Assembly (NCBI RefSeq): GCF_001741865.1
Contig: NZ_CP017147.1
Span: forward strand, 5,633,001 to 5,697,000
Source of the DNA: Bosea vaviloviae
GTDB taxonomy: Bacteria; Pseudomonadota; Alphaproteobacteria; Rhizobiales; Beijerinckiaceae
Direction of reading: 5' to 3'
DNA: 64,000 nucleotides
This document shows positions 1-7,437 of the stretch, piece by piece (within the stretch, counting starts at the first letter, position 1; every line of letters begins with the position of its first letter). The notes beneath the pieces were generated by a model. The model worked only from the letters and a program-made list of their open reading frames with translations. It was not told the DNA's origin and searched no databases. A program made the translations under genes and the position numbers.

Positions 1-175
1 CAATCCGCAGCACGACCTGATCATCCGCCTCGCCGGATCGCAGGACGAGCCGCTGCGCAGCGACATCGCCCATCTGCTCCTCGATGAGGCGCGCATCCTC
101 GATGGCGAGCGGCCGAGCGACGCCAAGGCCTTCTCCGATCGCCTGACCCGGCTGATCGCCAAGGGGCTGGCCTGA
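1..175 (+). CDS. htpG: Chaperone HtpG (Hsp90), C-terminal end only
   Basis: The window opens inside this gene, in the frame starting at base 2; 57 codons remain before TGA at 173-175. The residues NPQHDLIIRLA, then HLLLDEARILDGE and AFSDRLTRLIAKGLA, match the end of the Hsp90 C-terminal dimerisation domain, which in HtpG closes with an NP-H-L-I-L stretch and a D-A-L-L-D-G helix. HtpG is a cytosolic ATP-dependent chaperone. The N-terminal ATPase lies outside the window, so only the identity of the tail can be judged. Confidence 0.8.
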   Translation, partial: NPQHDLIIRLAGSQDEPLRSDIAHLLLDEARILDGERPSDAKAFSDRLTRLIAKGLA

Positions 176-289
176 ACCCGGCCCTCCAGGCGCTGTTCAG
201 GCGAAGTTGAACATCACTTGGAGGTTGTCGACCAGCATCAACTGGCGCTCGCGCGAGTCGGGCGCGATCTCCGTCAAGATCCCCCCAGC

Positions 290-1336
290 TCAGGCCGCGA
301 CGCCGAAGCGGCGGCGATAATCCGCCGGCGCGAGCCCGGTGACGCGCTGGAACAGCTTGCGGAAGGCCGAGGCATCGCCATAGCCCACCTCCCAGGCGAT
401 CTGCGCGACCGGGCGGCGGCTCTGCTCGAGCGCCTCGCGCGCTTTGGCGATCCTGACGTGCTGGGCATATTCCGTCGGGCGCAGGCCGGTCGCCTTGCGG
501 AAGCGGCGCAGGAAGGTCCGCTCCTCGAGCCCGGCGCGCGCCGCCAGCGCCGGCACGGCATGGTCCTTGGCGCCCGTCGCCTGGAGCCAGTGCTGCACCT
601 TCAGCACCGCCGCATCGCCGTGGTCGAGGCGCGGCACGAAGCGCCCATAGGGCTGCTGCATCCGCCCCGGCGGATCGATCAGCAGGAAGCGCGCGGTCTC
701 CAGCATCACGCTTGGCCCCAGCAGGCGCTCGACCAGGGTCAGGCCGAGATCGGTCCAGGCTAGGATGCCGCCGGCGGTGATGATGTCGCCCTCGTCGATC
801 ACCATGCGAGCGCTATCGACGCGGATCGCCGGGAAGCGCGCCGCCAGCGCCTCGGCGAAGGCCCAATGCGTCGTCGCTTCGCGGCCCGCGAGCAATCCGG
901 TCTCGCCGAGCAGGAAGGCGCCTGCGCAGACCGAGCACAGCGTCGCCCCCTCGCCATGGCGCTCAGTCAGCCAGGCCGCAAAGCCCGCCATTGGCTGCAT
1001 TCTGGCCGGCATCACCAGGCTCGGCGGGGCGATCAGATGGCCAAGCTTGTGCGCCGGGCCCGGATGGCTGTCGAAGACGCATTCGACTGCCGTATCGTCT
1101 TGCCTCGCATCCCCTTGCCCCGCACGGGCCTGGGCCGCGTTCTCTTGCACCGTATTCTCTTGCACTACCTGCCGCCAATGGCTGACGCGGATCGCGGGCG
1201 CCTGCGGATCGCCATGCGCCGCGCTCATGTCGCTGGCGATGCGGAACAGATCGGTCAGGCCATGGACGGCCGCCAATTGCACATCGGGATAGAGCAGCAG
1301 CCCGATTTCGGCTTTGATCCTCTGAGCAGTCGTCAT
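290..1336 (-). CDS. GlxA-type AraC family transcriptional regulator
   Basis: This 348-residue protein has an N-terminal DJ-1/PfpI-like domain (about residues 10-190, with CSVCAGAF around residues 134-141) and a C-terminal double HTH of the AraC type (about 235-345, ending in a GYGDASAFRKLF helix). Such proteins are cytosolic DNA-binding regulators whose DJ-1 domain is thought to sense a ligand. I chose the ATG at 1336; an in-frame start at 1384 would add 16 residues. A linker at about residues 74-95 contains a repeated VQEN. It diverges from the hydrolase at 1456 across 119 bp, so it may control that gene, which is inference. Confidence 0.85.
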   Translation of the reverse strand: MTTAQRIKAEIGLLLYPDVQLAAVHGLTDLFRIASDMSAAHGDPQAPAIRVSHWRQVVQENTVQENAAQARAGQGDARQDDTAVECVFDSHPGPAHKLGHLIAPPSLVMPARMQPMAGFAAWLTERHGEGATLCSVCAGAFLLGETGLLAGREATTHWAFAEALAARFPAIRVDSARMVIDEGDIITAGGILAWTDLGLTLVERLLGPSVMLETARFLLIDPPGRMQQPYGRFVPRLDHGDAAVLKVQHWLQATGAKDHAVPALAARAGLEERTFLRRFRKATGLRPTEYAQHVRIAKAREALEQSRRPVAQIAWEVGYGDASAFRKLFQRVTGLAPADYRRRFGVAA

Positions 1337-1455
1337 GCTGTCAGTTTCGCCTCGCATAATGTCGGTTCCGCCAAGCGGCAGCATGCAACGGCGCGGCTAT
1401 ACCGTCTACATCGCGGGCGGCGATCCCACTGCCCGGCAACTGAAAGGACTAGACG

Positions 1456-2286
1456 ATGAGCACGATCACCACCCGTGACGGCACGGAAATCTACTACAAG
1501 GATTGGGGTTCCAAGGACGCGCAGCCGATCGTCTTCCACCATGGCTGGCCGCTCAGCGCCGATGACTGGGACAACCAGATGCTGTTCTTCCTTGAGCAGG
1601 GCTACCGGGTGATCGCGCATGATCGCCGCGGCCACGGCCGCTCGACCCAAACCGCGACCGGCAACGAGATGGACACCTACGCCGCCGACGTCGCCGAGCT
1701 TGCCGCTGCGCTCGACCTCACGAACGCCGTCCATATTGGCCACTCCACCGGCGGTGGCGAGGTCGCCCATTATGTCGCCCGCGCCGAGCCCGGCCGCGTC
1801 GCCAAGGCGGTGCTGATCGGCGCGGTGCCGCCGGTGATGGTGAAGTCAGAGACGAACCCCGGCGGCCTGCCGATCGAGGTCTTCGACGGCTTCCGTGCTG
1901 CGCTCGTCGCCAACCGCGCGCAGTTCTACATCGATGTTCCCACCGGCCCGTTCTACGGCTTCAACCGGGCAGGCGCGAGCGTGTCCCAGGGCGCCATCGA
2001 CAACTGGTGGCGGCAGGGCATGATGGGCGGCGCCAAGGCCCATTACGATTGCATCAAGGCCTTCTCGGAGACCGATTTCACCGAGGATCTGAAGGCGATC
2101 GACGTGCCGGTCCTGATCCTGCACGGCGACGACGACCAGATCGTCCCGATCGCGGATTCGGCCCTGCTCGCGGCCAAGCTCGTGAAGCACGGCACGCTCA
2201 AGATCTATGAGGGCCTGCCGCACGGCATGTGCACGACCCATCCGGACATCATCAACCCGGACCTGCTCGCCTTCATCAAGGGCTGA
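1456..2286 (+). CDS. Alpha/beta hydrolase, non-haem chloroperoxidase type
   Basis: The 276-residue protein has the full alpha/beta-hydrolase signature. The nucleophile Ser97 sits in GHSTGGG, the acid lies in HGDDDQIVP (about D225-227), and the base is His256 in GLPHGM; the oxyanion region is HHGWPLS. The closest family is the cofactor-free haloperoxidase/arylesterase group, which hydrolyses esters and can perhydrolyse carboxylic acids; the true substrate is unknown. AAAGGA lies just upstream of the ATG. Its last 92 bases and the following hairpin recur at 7258-7391, beyond the IetAS island. This gene may therefore be a hybrid between a resident 5' part and an incoming 3' end. Confidence 0.88.
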   Translation: MSTITTRDGTEIYYKDWGSKDAQPIVFHHGWPLSADDWDNQMLFFLEQGYRVIAHDRRGHGRSTQTATGNEMDTYAADVAELAAALDLTNAVHIGHSTGGGEVAHYVARAEPGRVAKAVLIGAVPPVMVKSETNPGGLPIEVFDGFRAALVANRAQFYIDVPTGPFYGFNRAGASVSQGAIDNWWRQGMMGGAKAHYDCIKAFSETDFTEDLKAIDVPVLILHGDDDQIVPIADSALLAAKLVKHGTLKIYEGLPHGMCTTHPDIINPDLLAFIKG

Positions 2287-2328
2287 TCTCTCGCAGCAAA
2301 GCAGCCCCGGCTCGTAGGGCCGGGGCTG
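2195..2328 (+). repeat. Left imperfect direct repeat (hydrolase 3' end plus terminator)
   Basis: These 134 bases, covering the last 30 codons, stop codon and hairpin of the hydrolase gene, align without gaps to 7258-7391 with about nine differences by eye. The two copies bracket the nuclease and IetAS genes. Confidence 0.9.
2303..2327 (+). terminator. Hairpin downstream of hydrolase
   Basis: AGCCCCGGC pairs with GCCGGGGCT around a 7-base loop, 16 bases after the stop codon. There is no T-run. The same hairpin, with one change that still allows a G-T pair, is in the right-hand copy near 7366-7390. Confidence 0.6.
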
Positions 2329-2428
2329 TCGCAGACCGGTGGGCCGGGCTGGAGAGCCTGAACCGTATCAAGGCAGCTACTCTTCGCCACAAAGCTCGTC
2401 GCAAAAGCGCCGATGCGCGGCACATTCT

Positions 2429-3181
2429 TCAAAAAGGTCGTCGATCCACGGTCTTGATTTCCCCAGTGGCGAGCGTCACGCGGAGTTCTGCAAAGAGACT
2501 ACCTCTTCTGTCGTGCTGAGCCGACGTCCTCCAGAACCAAGGCATCTGGCATCGGCAGCGAACTCCGACTCCGGTTAGCGCTCCCTCTGGCACGGAGAGG
2601 ATTTGGGCACAGCTCAGGCAAAGAACATGAAACTGGCCGCAGCGGTCGCATTTGCCCACATGGTGCACATAAGTGAATATCTTTGCACCGCCCTGGGCGA
2701 GACCTCCAATGGGAAGCGCTTTAACGCTGAATTCTGGGTACCCGTCCCAGAATATGCGACCGTGCAAGCATCGCGTATCGGTGCAACGGGGCCAAGCCAT
2801 AGGATCAAAATTGGGGATATGATCCAAGGGCACGAGGCAGATTGACACCGCCAGTTGCGCTCGCTTCTCGGCTGCCTTTGTATGGCCCGCAGGACAAACC
2901 AAGAAGCCGTGACTTGCCCCAACATCCTCCATCAATCCGCGGAATGCCTCAACGTCGGTAACGTCGATCTTGCGCTTCCTCTTCTTGGCATCGACAACAA
3001 CCCTGCGGGATGGATCGTTATCGTGCCGCGAGTCGATCAGCACGTCGATCTGTCGGCTCCTGCGGCTTATCTCACCAACCAAGCGGGCATTCGGAGTCAC
3101 ACAAAGTTCCGTCGTCAGCTGATCAGCCATCAGCCGAGCAATCATTCGCTCGTAAACCTCCCAGCTCTGTCGAACGGTCAT
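2429..3181 (-). CDS. Restriction-endonuclease-like (Mrr-type PD-(D/E)XK) protein with cysteine cluster
   Basis: In this 250-residue protein the segment around residues 40-110 reads as a PD-(D/E)XK nuclease core: RQIDVLID (D46), then VVVDAKKRKRK (D64-A-K66), then a helix and GFLVCPAGHTKAAEKRA. This matches the restriction-endonuclease fold of Mrr-like enzymes that cut DNA. A C-terminal cluster (C178, C181, C188, C191, C209, C211) looks like a zinc-binding module. No recognition or methyltransferase subunit is adjacent. It is transcribed away from ietA across 519 bp and lies inside the same repeat-bounded island, so I infer a defence role. The start at 3181 lacks a strong ribosome-binding site, so the N-terminus is uncertain. 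Confidence 0.7.
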   Translation of the reverse strand: MTVRQSWEVYERMIARLMADQLTTELCVTPNARLVGEISRRSRQIDVLIDSRHDNDPSRRVVVDAKKRKRKIDVTDVEAFRGLMEDVGASHGFLVCPAGHTKAAEKRAQLAVSICLVPLDHIPNFDPMAWPRCTDTRCLHGRIFWDGYPEFSVKALPIGGLAQGGAKIFTYVHHVGKCDRCGQFHVLCLSCAQILSVPEGALTGVGVRCRCQMPWFWRTSAQHDRRGSLFAELRVTLATGEIKTVDRRPF

Positions 3182-3700
3182 TACTGCTGGTCTTCCGTTC
3201 TACTGAGTCCAGGGTGGGCCCGCGCATTGCTGCCCCAAGATCGGAGGCCGCCAACCTCCGCGAACAAGCACACGTAGTTCAATTGCGCTACAGCCACCAA
3301 ATCAAGACCCTCGCAAATTCCGATCGAACTCAAGAATCAAGGAAAATTATTTCCGTTGATCCGACAACAAACAATCACCGCAGCACCACGCTTGGCGATT
3401 ATCTGTCAGGCGTACCTATAGGGATCTCTATGTCTTCCCATCAGCGATTGTCATCCGCATGGGCCAAAGTCGCTTCTGCGCGGGTTCGGTGGAGGCTGGA
3501 GAGACCCGAGCCCGGCGGAGTAGAGCGCGACCCGCCCATATCGGCGAAGACGGCAACCTACTCACTTCACCTAACGGATTGATAAATAACAGATAAATAT
3601 AATATAGCTCGGCCTCATTAAAGGGGATGGCTCAAAAACTCATGTTCGTTCCTGGGCAAATTTATAGTAAGATTCGGTAGGACTAGGAGGCCCGCCGCAA
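3182..3700. other. 519-bp divergent intergenic region between nuclease and ietA
   Basis: No coding sequence with family resemblance was found here on either strand. The stretch is richer in A+T than its surroundings, especially 3575-3625, and must hold the promoters of both divergent transcripts. AGGAGG at 3685-3690 precedes the GTG start of ietA. Confidence 0.5.
3598..3603 (+). promoter_or_regulatory. Candidate -10 element for ietAS
   Basis: A perfect TATAAT lies in the A+T-rich stretch about 98 bases upstream of the ietA start. No convincing -35 hexamer at 16-18 bases spacing was found, so this is only a candidate. Confidence 0.3.
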
Positions 3701-4702
3701 GTGTCGAGCGCAAAACAAATACTGGCTATGCTCAGAAGCCGCGCCGAGGGTGATGACGAGACGTTTTTCTCGATCGCTCTCCAGGTGGCTGCTGCCGAAG
3801 CTCGTCAGGGGCGCAGGCAAACTGCCGAAGATATGCGCGCCGAAATCGACAAGGCTCGTACAAAAAAATCGACCGGGGCGTCTGTTGCGATCTCCTTCTC
3901 GCTGCCGCGCGGCAATCTCGAAGGATTGCTCGAAATGCGCCAGGCGCGGTTCAAGCTCAAGGACGTGGTTCTCAACGAACGTCTGCTCGGACGAATCTCC
4001 GACATCCTTCGCCAGCAGCGCAAGCGGGATTGGCTCCGGGAGCACGGCAAAACGCCTGTTCGGCGCATCCTGTTCGTCGGTCCCCCGGGGTCAGGAAAAA
4101 CAATGTCGGCAGAAGCGCTGGCAGGAGAACTCAATCTGCCGCTCTTTGTTATTCGCCTCGAGACGCTCATAACGCGCTTCATGGGCGAGACGGCCGCAAA
4201 GCTGCGCCTGATCTTCGACGAAACGGCCAAGCATCGCGGCGTTTATCTGTTCGATGAGTTTGACGCCGTCGGCGGTCAGAGAACCGCGACCAACGATGTC
4301 GCGGAAATGCGCCGCGTTCTGAATTCTTTCCTCCAGTTCATGGAGGAGGGCAATTCGACCGACAGCCTGATTGTGTGCTCCACGAACCATCCGTCGTTGC
4401 TCGATCGTGCCTTGCTTCGCCGATACGATCAGGTCTTGGAGTTTGAGGCTCCATCGGATGAGCAGATCAAGGAAATCATCGGCGCAAACCTGCGTCCGAT
4501 GAAATCGCAGCGGCTCGCCTGGAAAAAAATCATCGAAGCGGCTGTGAATCTGAGCCAGTCGGAGATCGTTCGCGCTGCTGATGATGCGGTCAAAACTGCC
4601 ATTCTGGACGAGCGCAATCAGATCACGACTGACGATCTGCTTTTACGGCTTCACGAACGTCAGGAAATGCGGGTGGCATTTTTAGAAGCCGGCAGGTCCT
4701 AA
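3701..4702 (+). CDS. ietA: IetA-like AAA-ATPase (antitoxin/regulator of IetAS)
   Basis: This 333-residue AAA+ protein has Walker A GPPGSGKT (127-134), Walker B YLFDEFDAV (D185, E186), sensor-1 Asn near 229 in CSTNHPSLLDRALLRRYD, and an arginine-finger-like ALLRRYD. About 100 residues precede the ATPase core and a small lid domain follows. It starts at GTG, ten bases after AGGAGG. The next gene, a subtilisin-like protease, begins four bases after its stop. This AAA-ATPase plus subtilase order is that of IetAS, described as a stability toxin-antitoxin on the Agrobacterium Ti plasmid and later as an anti-phage system. By that precedent IetA restrains the protease partner. The family assignment rests on domains and order, not a search. 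Confidence 0.85.
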   Translation: MSSAKQILAMLRSRAEGDDETFFSIALQVAAAEARQGRRQTAEDMRAEIDKARTKKSTGASVAISFSLPRGNLEGLLEMRQARFKLKDVVLNERLLGRISDILRQQRKRDWLREHGKTPVRRILFVGPPGSGKTMSAEALAGELNLPLFVIRLETLITRFMGETAAKLRLIFDETAKHRGVYLFDEFDAVGGQRTATNDVAEMRRVLNSFLQFMEEGNSTDSLIVCSTNHPSLLDRALLRRYDQVLEFEAPSDEQIKEIIGANLRPMKSQRLAWKKIIEAAVNLSQSEIVRAADDAVKTAILDERNQITTDDLLLRLHERQEMRVAFLEAGRS

Positions 4703-4706
4703 GTTT

Positions 4707-7184
4707 ATGCCGACCCGCTTTGATCTACCTCATATCGACATCGCGGCGTTTCGATCTTCCAGCCCCTATGCTGGCTCAGGCTCTCCGAATGGCGGAAGCG
4801 CGGTTCGGATACGGGGCGAGCATGGCCGGCGCCTTCAAAATGAATTGAACGTTGCGTTCGCGGCAGCGGATGCGGCCATGCCGTCGGACGATCGGCTGGA
4901 GCCTCCCGAAGGCACGTTTCTAGAGGTCGAACTTCGCCGAGGAACGAAGGCAGACATTCTGGAACGCAAGACGGACGGCGTTCGGCCAGGAGCGGTCAAG
5001 CCGGATGACCAGAGGACCGTCGCGCTCTATGTCCCCGATCATGCACGGGGCGCATTAGAGCGGATTTTAGAAGATTACACCAACGGACCGCTGTCGGTGG
5101 TTGCGGGGCAGCCCCCGATGAAATCCTTCGTGGAGCCGATCGAAGCGTTCCGGCGCGCGAGGCTTGAGACATTCTGGACCGATGATCCCGAGGCCTTACC
5201 CAAGAATCCGCGCGACCAGATTTGGTGGGCGCTTTGGTGCTGGAAGAATAGCGAAGCGAAGATCGAGGAGGTCTGCGAACGGCTCGGAGTCCGGGCGGCG
5301 AACAGAGACAGAAGGCTCTATTTTCCCGAGGCCGTGGTTATTCCGGTTCTGGCAACGCGGGCCGATATCGAGTTGATGCTGTTTGCGACCGGCGCGATCG
5401 CAGAATTGCGCAGGGCCAGCGACTCGCCGGTGTTTTTCACGGACGAGGTGCGCGATAACCAGCATGAATGGACGGAGGACCTCGCAACGAGGGTCATCTG
5501 GCCGCCGTCGACGGCGCCTTCCGTCTGTCTGCTCGATACGGGCGTCAACAGGGCACATATGCTGATCGAGCCTGCTCTCGCGAATGCCGACATGCATGTG
5601 ATTGATCGGGACTGGGGAACGGACGATCACGACGGAATGGGTCACGGGACTGCGATGGCCGGCCTCGCCTTGCACGGTGATCTCACCGCCCAACTGGGCG
5701 ATCAGTCCGAGCGGGTGCTTCAGCATCGCCTGGAATCGGTCAAGATCCTGCCCCCTGACGGATTCGAAGCCAATGATCCGCACAGCTACGGCGTGCTCAC
5801 ACAAACAGCCATATCGCTGCCGGAAATCACTGCGCCCGAGCGAGCCCGTGTGTTCTGCATGGCCGTCACGAACAAGGATGTGTCCGGTTCGATGGCTACG
5901 ACCTGGAGCGCCGCCGTCGATCAAGCGGCGGCCGGAACGATGATCGGCGACGATGCCAGCTCTCCAAGACGGCTTTTCGTCGTCTCGACCGGAAACATCG
6001 CCCCAGAGATCGAATTTCGGCGTATCCGATCGCAGGATTTCTATCCCGTCGAAGATCCCGCACAAGCGTGGAACGCGCTGACGGTCGGCGGGTACACTGA
6101 CCTGATTGATGTAAACGACGCCGGGTATGAGGATTGGCAGCCTTTCTGCGCCGCCGGGCAACTAAGCCCGTATAGCCGGACGTCAGTCGCGTGGCCGCAG
6201 GGCCGTGCCCCGTTCAAGCCGGAGATAGTGCTGGAAGCGGGCAATCGCGCGGTGAGCCCTTCCGGAACAGAAGTGCTGACCGTCGACTCATTATCGCTGC
6301 TGTCGACGGGAAGAGATGTCGACAAGCAGCCGTTGGTGCCGTTTCAGGCGACGAGCGCCGCCACGGCGCAAGCGGGACGGTTGGCAGCGCAACTGAGCGC
6401 CGCACACCTCGACTATTGGCCAGAAACCATTCGCGCGCTCATCATTCACAGCGCCGAGTGGACGCAGCCGATGCTTGCGGCTTTCGCAACCGCCGCCGGG
6501 AAGAAAAACAACTACGAGCTGGTTCGGCGCTTCGGCTATGGCGTACCGAGCCTTGAACGCGCGGCGGCATCCTCGCGAAACCATTTGGCGCTGATATCGC
6601 AAAGCCCGATTCAGCCCTTCCGGCTTCAAGGGGGCCGGAAATTCAACGAGTGTCATTATTACGATCTCCCTCTCCCCCGCCGGACGCTTGAAGAATTGGG
6701 CAATGAGCCGGTCGAGATGAAGGTCACGTTGTCGTATTTCATTGATCCGAATCCGGGCCTTTCCGCCAATGTCGATCCACAGCGCTATCAGTCGCATGGG
6801 CTACGCTTCGATCTTCGCCGTAAGAACGAGTCGATCTCGAATTTTCAGAAGCGAGTAAACGCTTCGGAGCGCGAAGATCCTCGCGTGGCGCCGCGTGCCG
6901 AGCCCGATGACAATCGCTGGCTACTCGGTCCGCAGAGCATCTCAGCGGGGTCTTTGCATTGCGATGTCTGGAGCGGCCCCGCGATCGAATTGCTCGGGCG
7001 GGACAAGCTCTGCATCAAGCCGGTGAACGGCTGGTGGCGCACCAGGGCATCTGCCGAATATTGCAACAAGGCGACCCGCTACGCGCTCATCATCACCATG
7101 AAGACGCGCAATGTGGACATCGATCTGTACACCCCGATCGCGGCAAGCGTCGATATCCGGACTGCCGTTCCGATTGAGGTTTGA
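4707..7184 (+). CDS. ietS: IetS-like subtilisin-family serine protease (S8)
   Basis: This 825-residue protein carries the three subtilase motifs in order: Asp277 in CLLDTGVN, His313 in GHGTAMAGLA and Ser550 in TSAATAQAGR, so the triad appears intact. A roughly 270-residue N-terminal region precedes the catalytic domain and a roughly 240-residue beta-rich C-terminal region follows. There is no signal peptide, so it should act in the cytosol, unlike secreted subtilisins. In the IetAS precedent the protease is the toxic component and the upstream ATPase neutralises it. It is translationally linked to ietA by a four-base gap. It ends 73 bp before the right-hand copy of the hydrolase 3' end, at the island edge. 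Confidence 0.87.
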   Translation: MPTRFDLPHIDIAAFRSSSPYAGSGSPNGGSAVRIRGEHGRRLQNELNVAFAAADAAMPSDDRLEPPEGTFLEVELRRGTKADILERKTDGVRPGAVKPDDQRTVALYVPDHARGALERILEDYTNGPLSVVAGQPPMKSFVEPIEAFRRARLETFWTDDPEALPKNPRDQIWWALWCWKNSEAKIEEVCERLGVRAANRDRRLYFPEAVVIPVLATRADIELMLFATGAIAELRRASDSPVFFTDEVRDNQHEWTEDLATRVIWPPSTAPSVCLLDTGVNRAHMLIEPALANADMHVIDRDWGTDDHDGMGHGTAMAGLALHGDLTAQLGDQSERVLQHRLESVKILPPDGFEANDPHSYGVLTQTAISLPEITAPERARVFCMAVTNKDVSGSMATTWSAAVDQAAAGTMIGDDASSPRRLFVVSTGNIAPEIEFRRIRSQDFYPVEDPAQAWNALTVGGYTDLIDVNDAGYEDWQPFCAAGQLSPYSRTSVAWPQGRAPFKPEIVLEAGNRAVSPSGTEVLTVDSLSLLSTGRDVDKQPLVPFQATSAATAQAGRLAAQLSAAHLDYWPETIRALIIHSAEWTQPMLAAFATAAGKKNNYELVRRFGYGVPSLERAAASSRNHLALISQSPIQPFRLQGGRKFNECHYYDLPLPRRTLEELGNEPVEMKVTLSYFIDPNPGLSANVDPQRYQSHGLRFDLRRKNESISNFQKRVNASEREDPRVAPRAEPDDNRWLLGPQSISAGSLHCDVWSGPAIELLGRDKLCIKPVNGWWRTRASAEYCNKATRYALIITMKTRNVDIDLYTPIAASVDIRTAVPIEV

Positions 7185-7257
7185 TCGGGGGCCTTCGGTG
7201 GGTTCCGAGGGAGAGCATCATCTCCTTCGGTCATGGGATCCTCAGGGGCAGATGGAG

Positions 7258-7349
7258 CGCTCAAGATCTATGAAGGCCTGCCGCACGGCATGTGCACGAC
7301 GCATCCGGACATCATCAATCCGGACCTGCTCGCCTTCATCAACGGCTGA
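7258..7349 (+). pseudogene. 3' fragment of alpha/beta hydrolase gene
   Basis: Read in the hydrolase frame it gives [18 protein letters not shown] and continues to AFING before TGA, matching the last 30 residues of the intact gene at 1456-2286, including the catalytic-His motif. No 5' part or start site is present. It is most simply the displaced 3' end left when cargo was inserted within or beside the hydrolase gene. Confidence 0.85.
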
Positions 7350-7391
7350 TCTCTGGGAGCGAGGCAGCCTCGGCTCGTAGGGCCGGGGCTG
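7258..7391 (+). repeat. Right imperfect direct repeat
   Basis: This is an ungapped copy of 2195-2328, including the hairpin, on the far side of the nuclease-ietAS cargo. Differences are scattered through both coding and non-coding parts, as expected of diverged alleles rather than a fresh duplication. Confidence 0.9.
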
Positions 7392-7437
7392 CTGGGCGCA
7401 AGCTGGGAGGGGACTGGCACGGAAAGGCCAGGTTTCC

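Noticed and set aside
2603..2845. 80-codon plus-strand frame
   Set aside because: Antisense to the PD-(D/E)XK nuclease gene, whose motifs are clear on the other strand.
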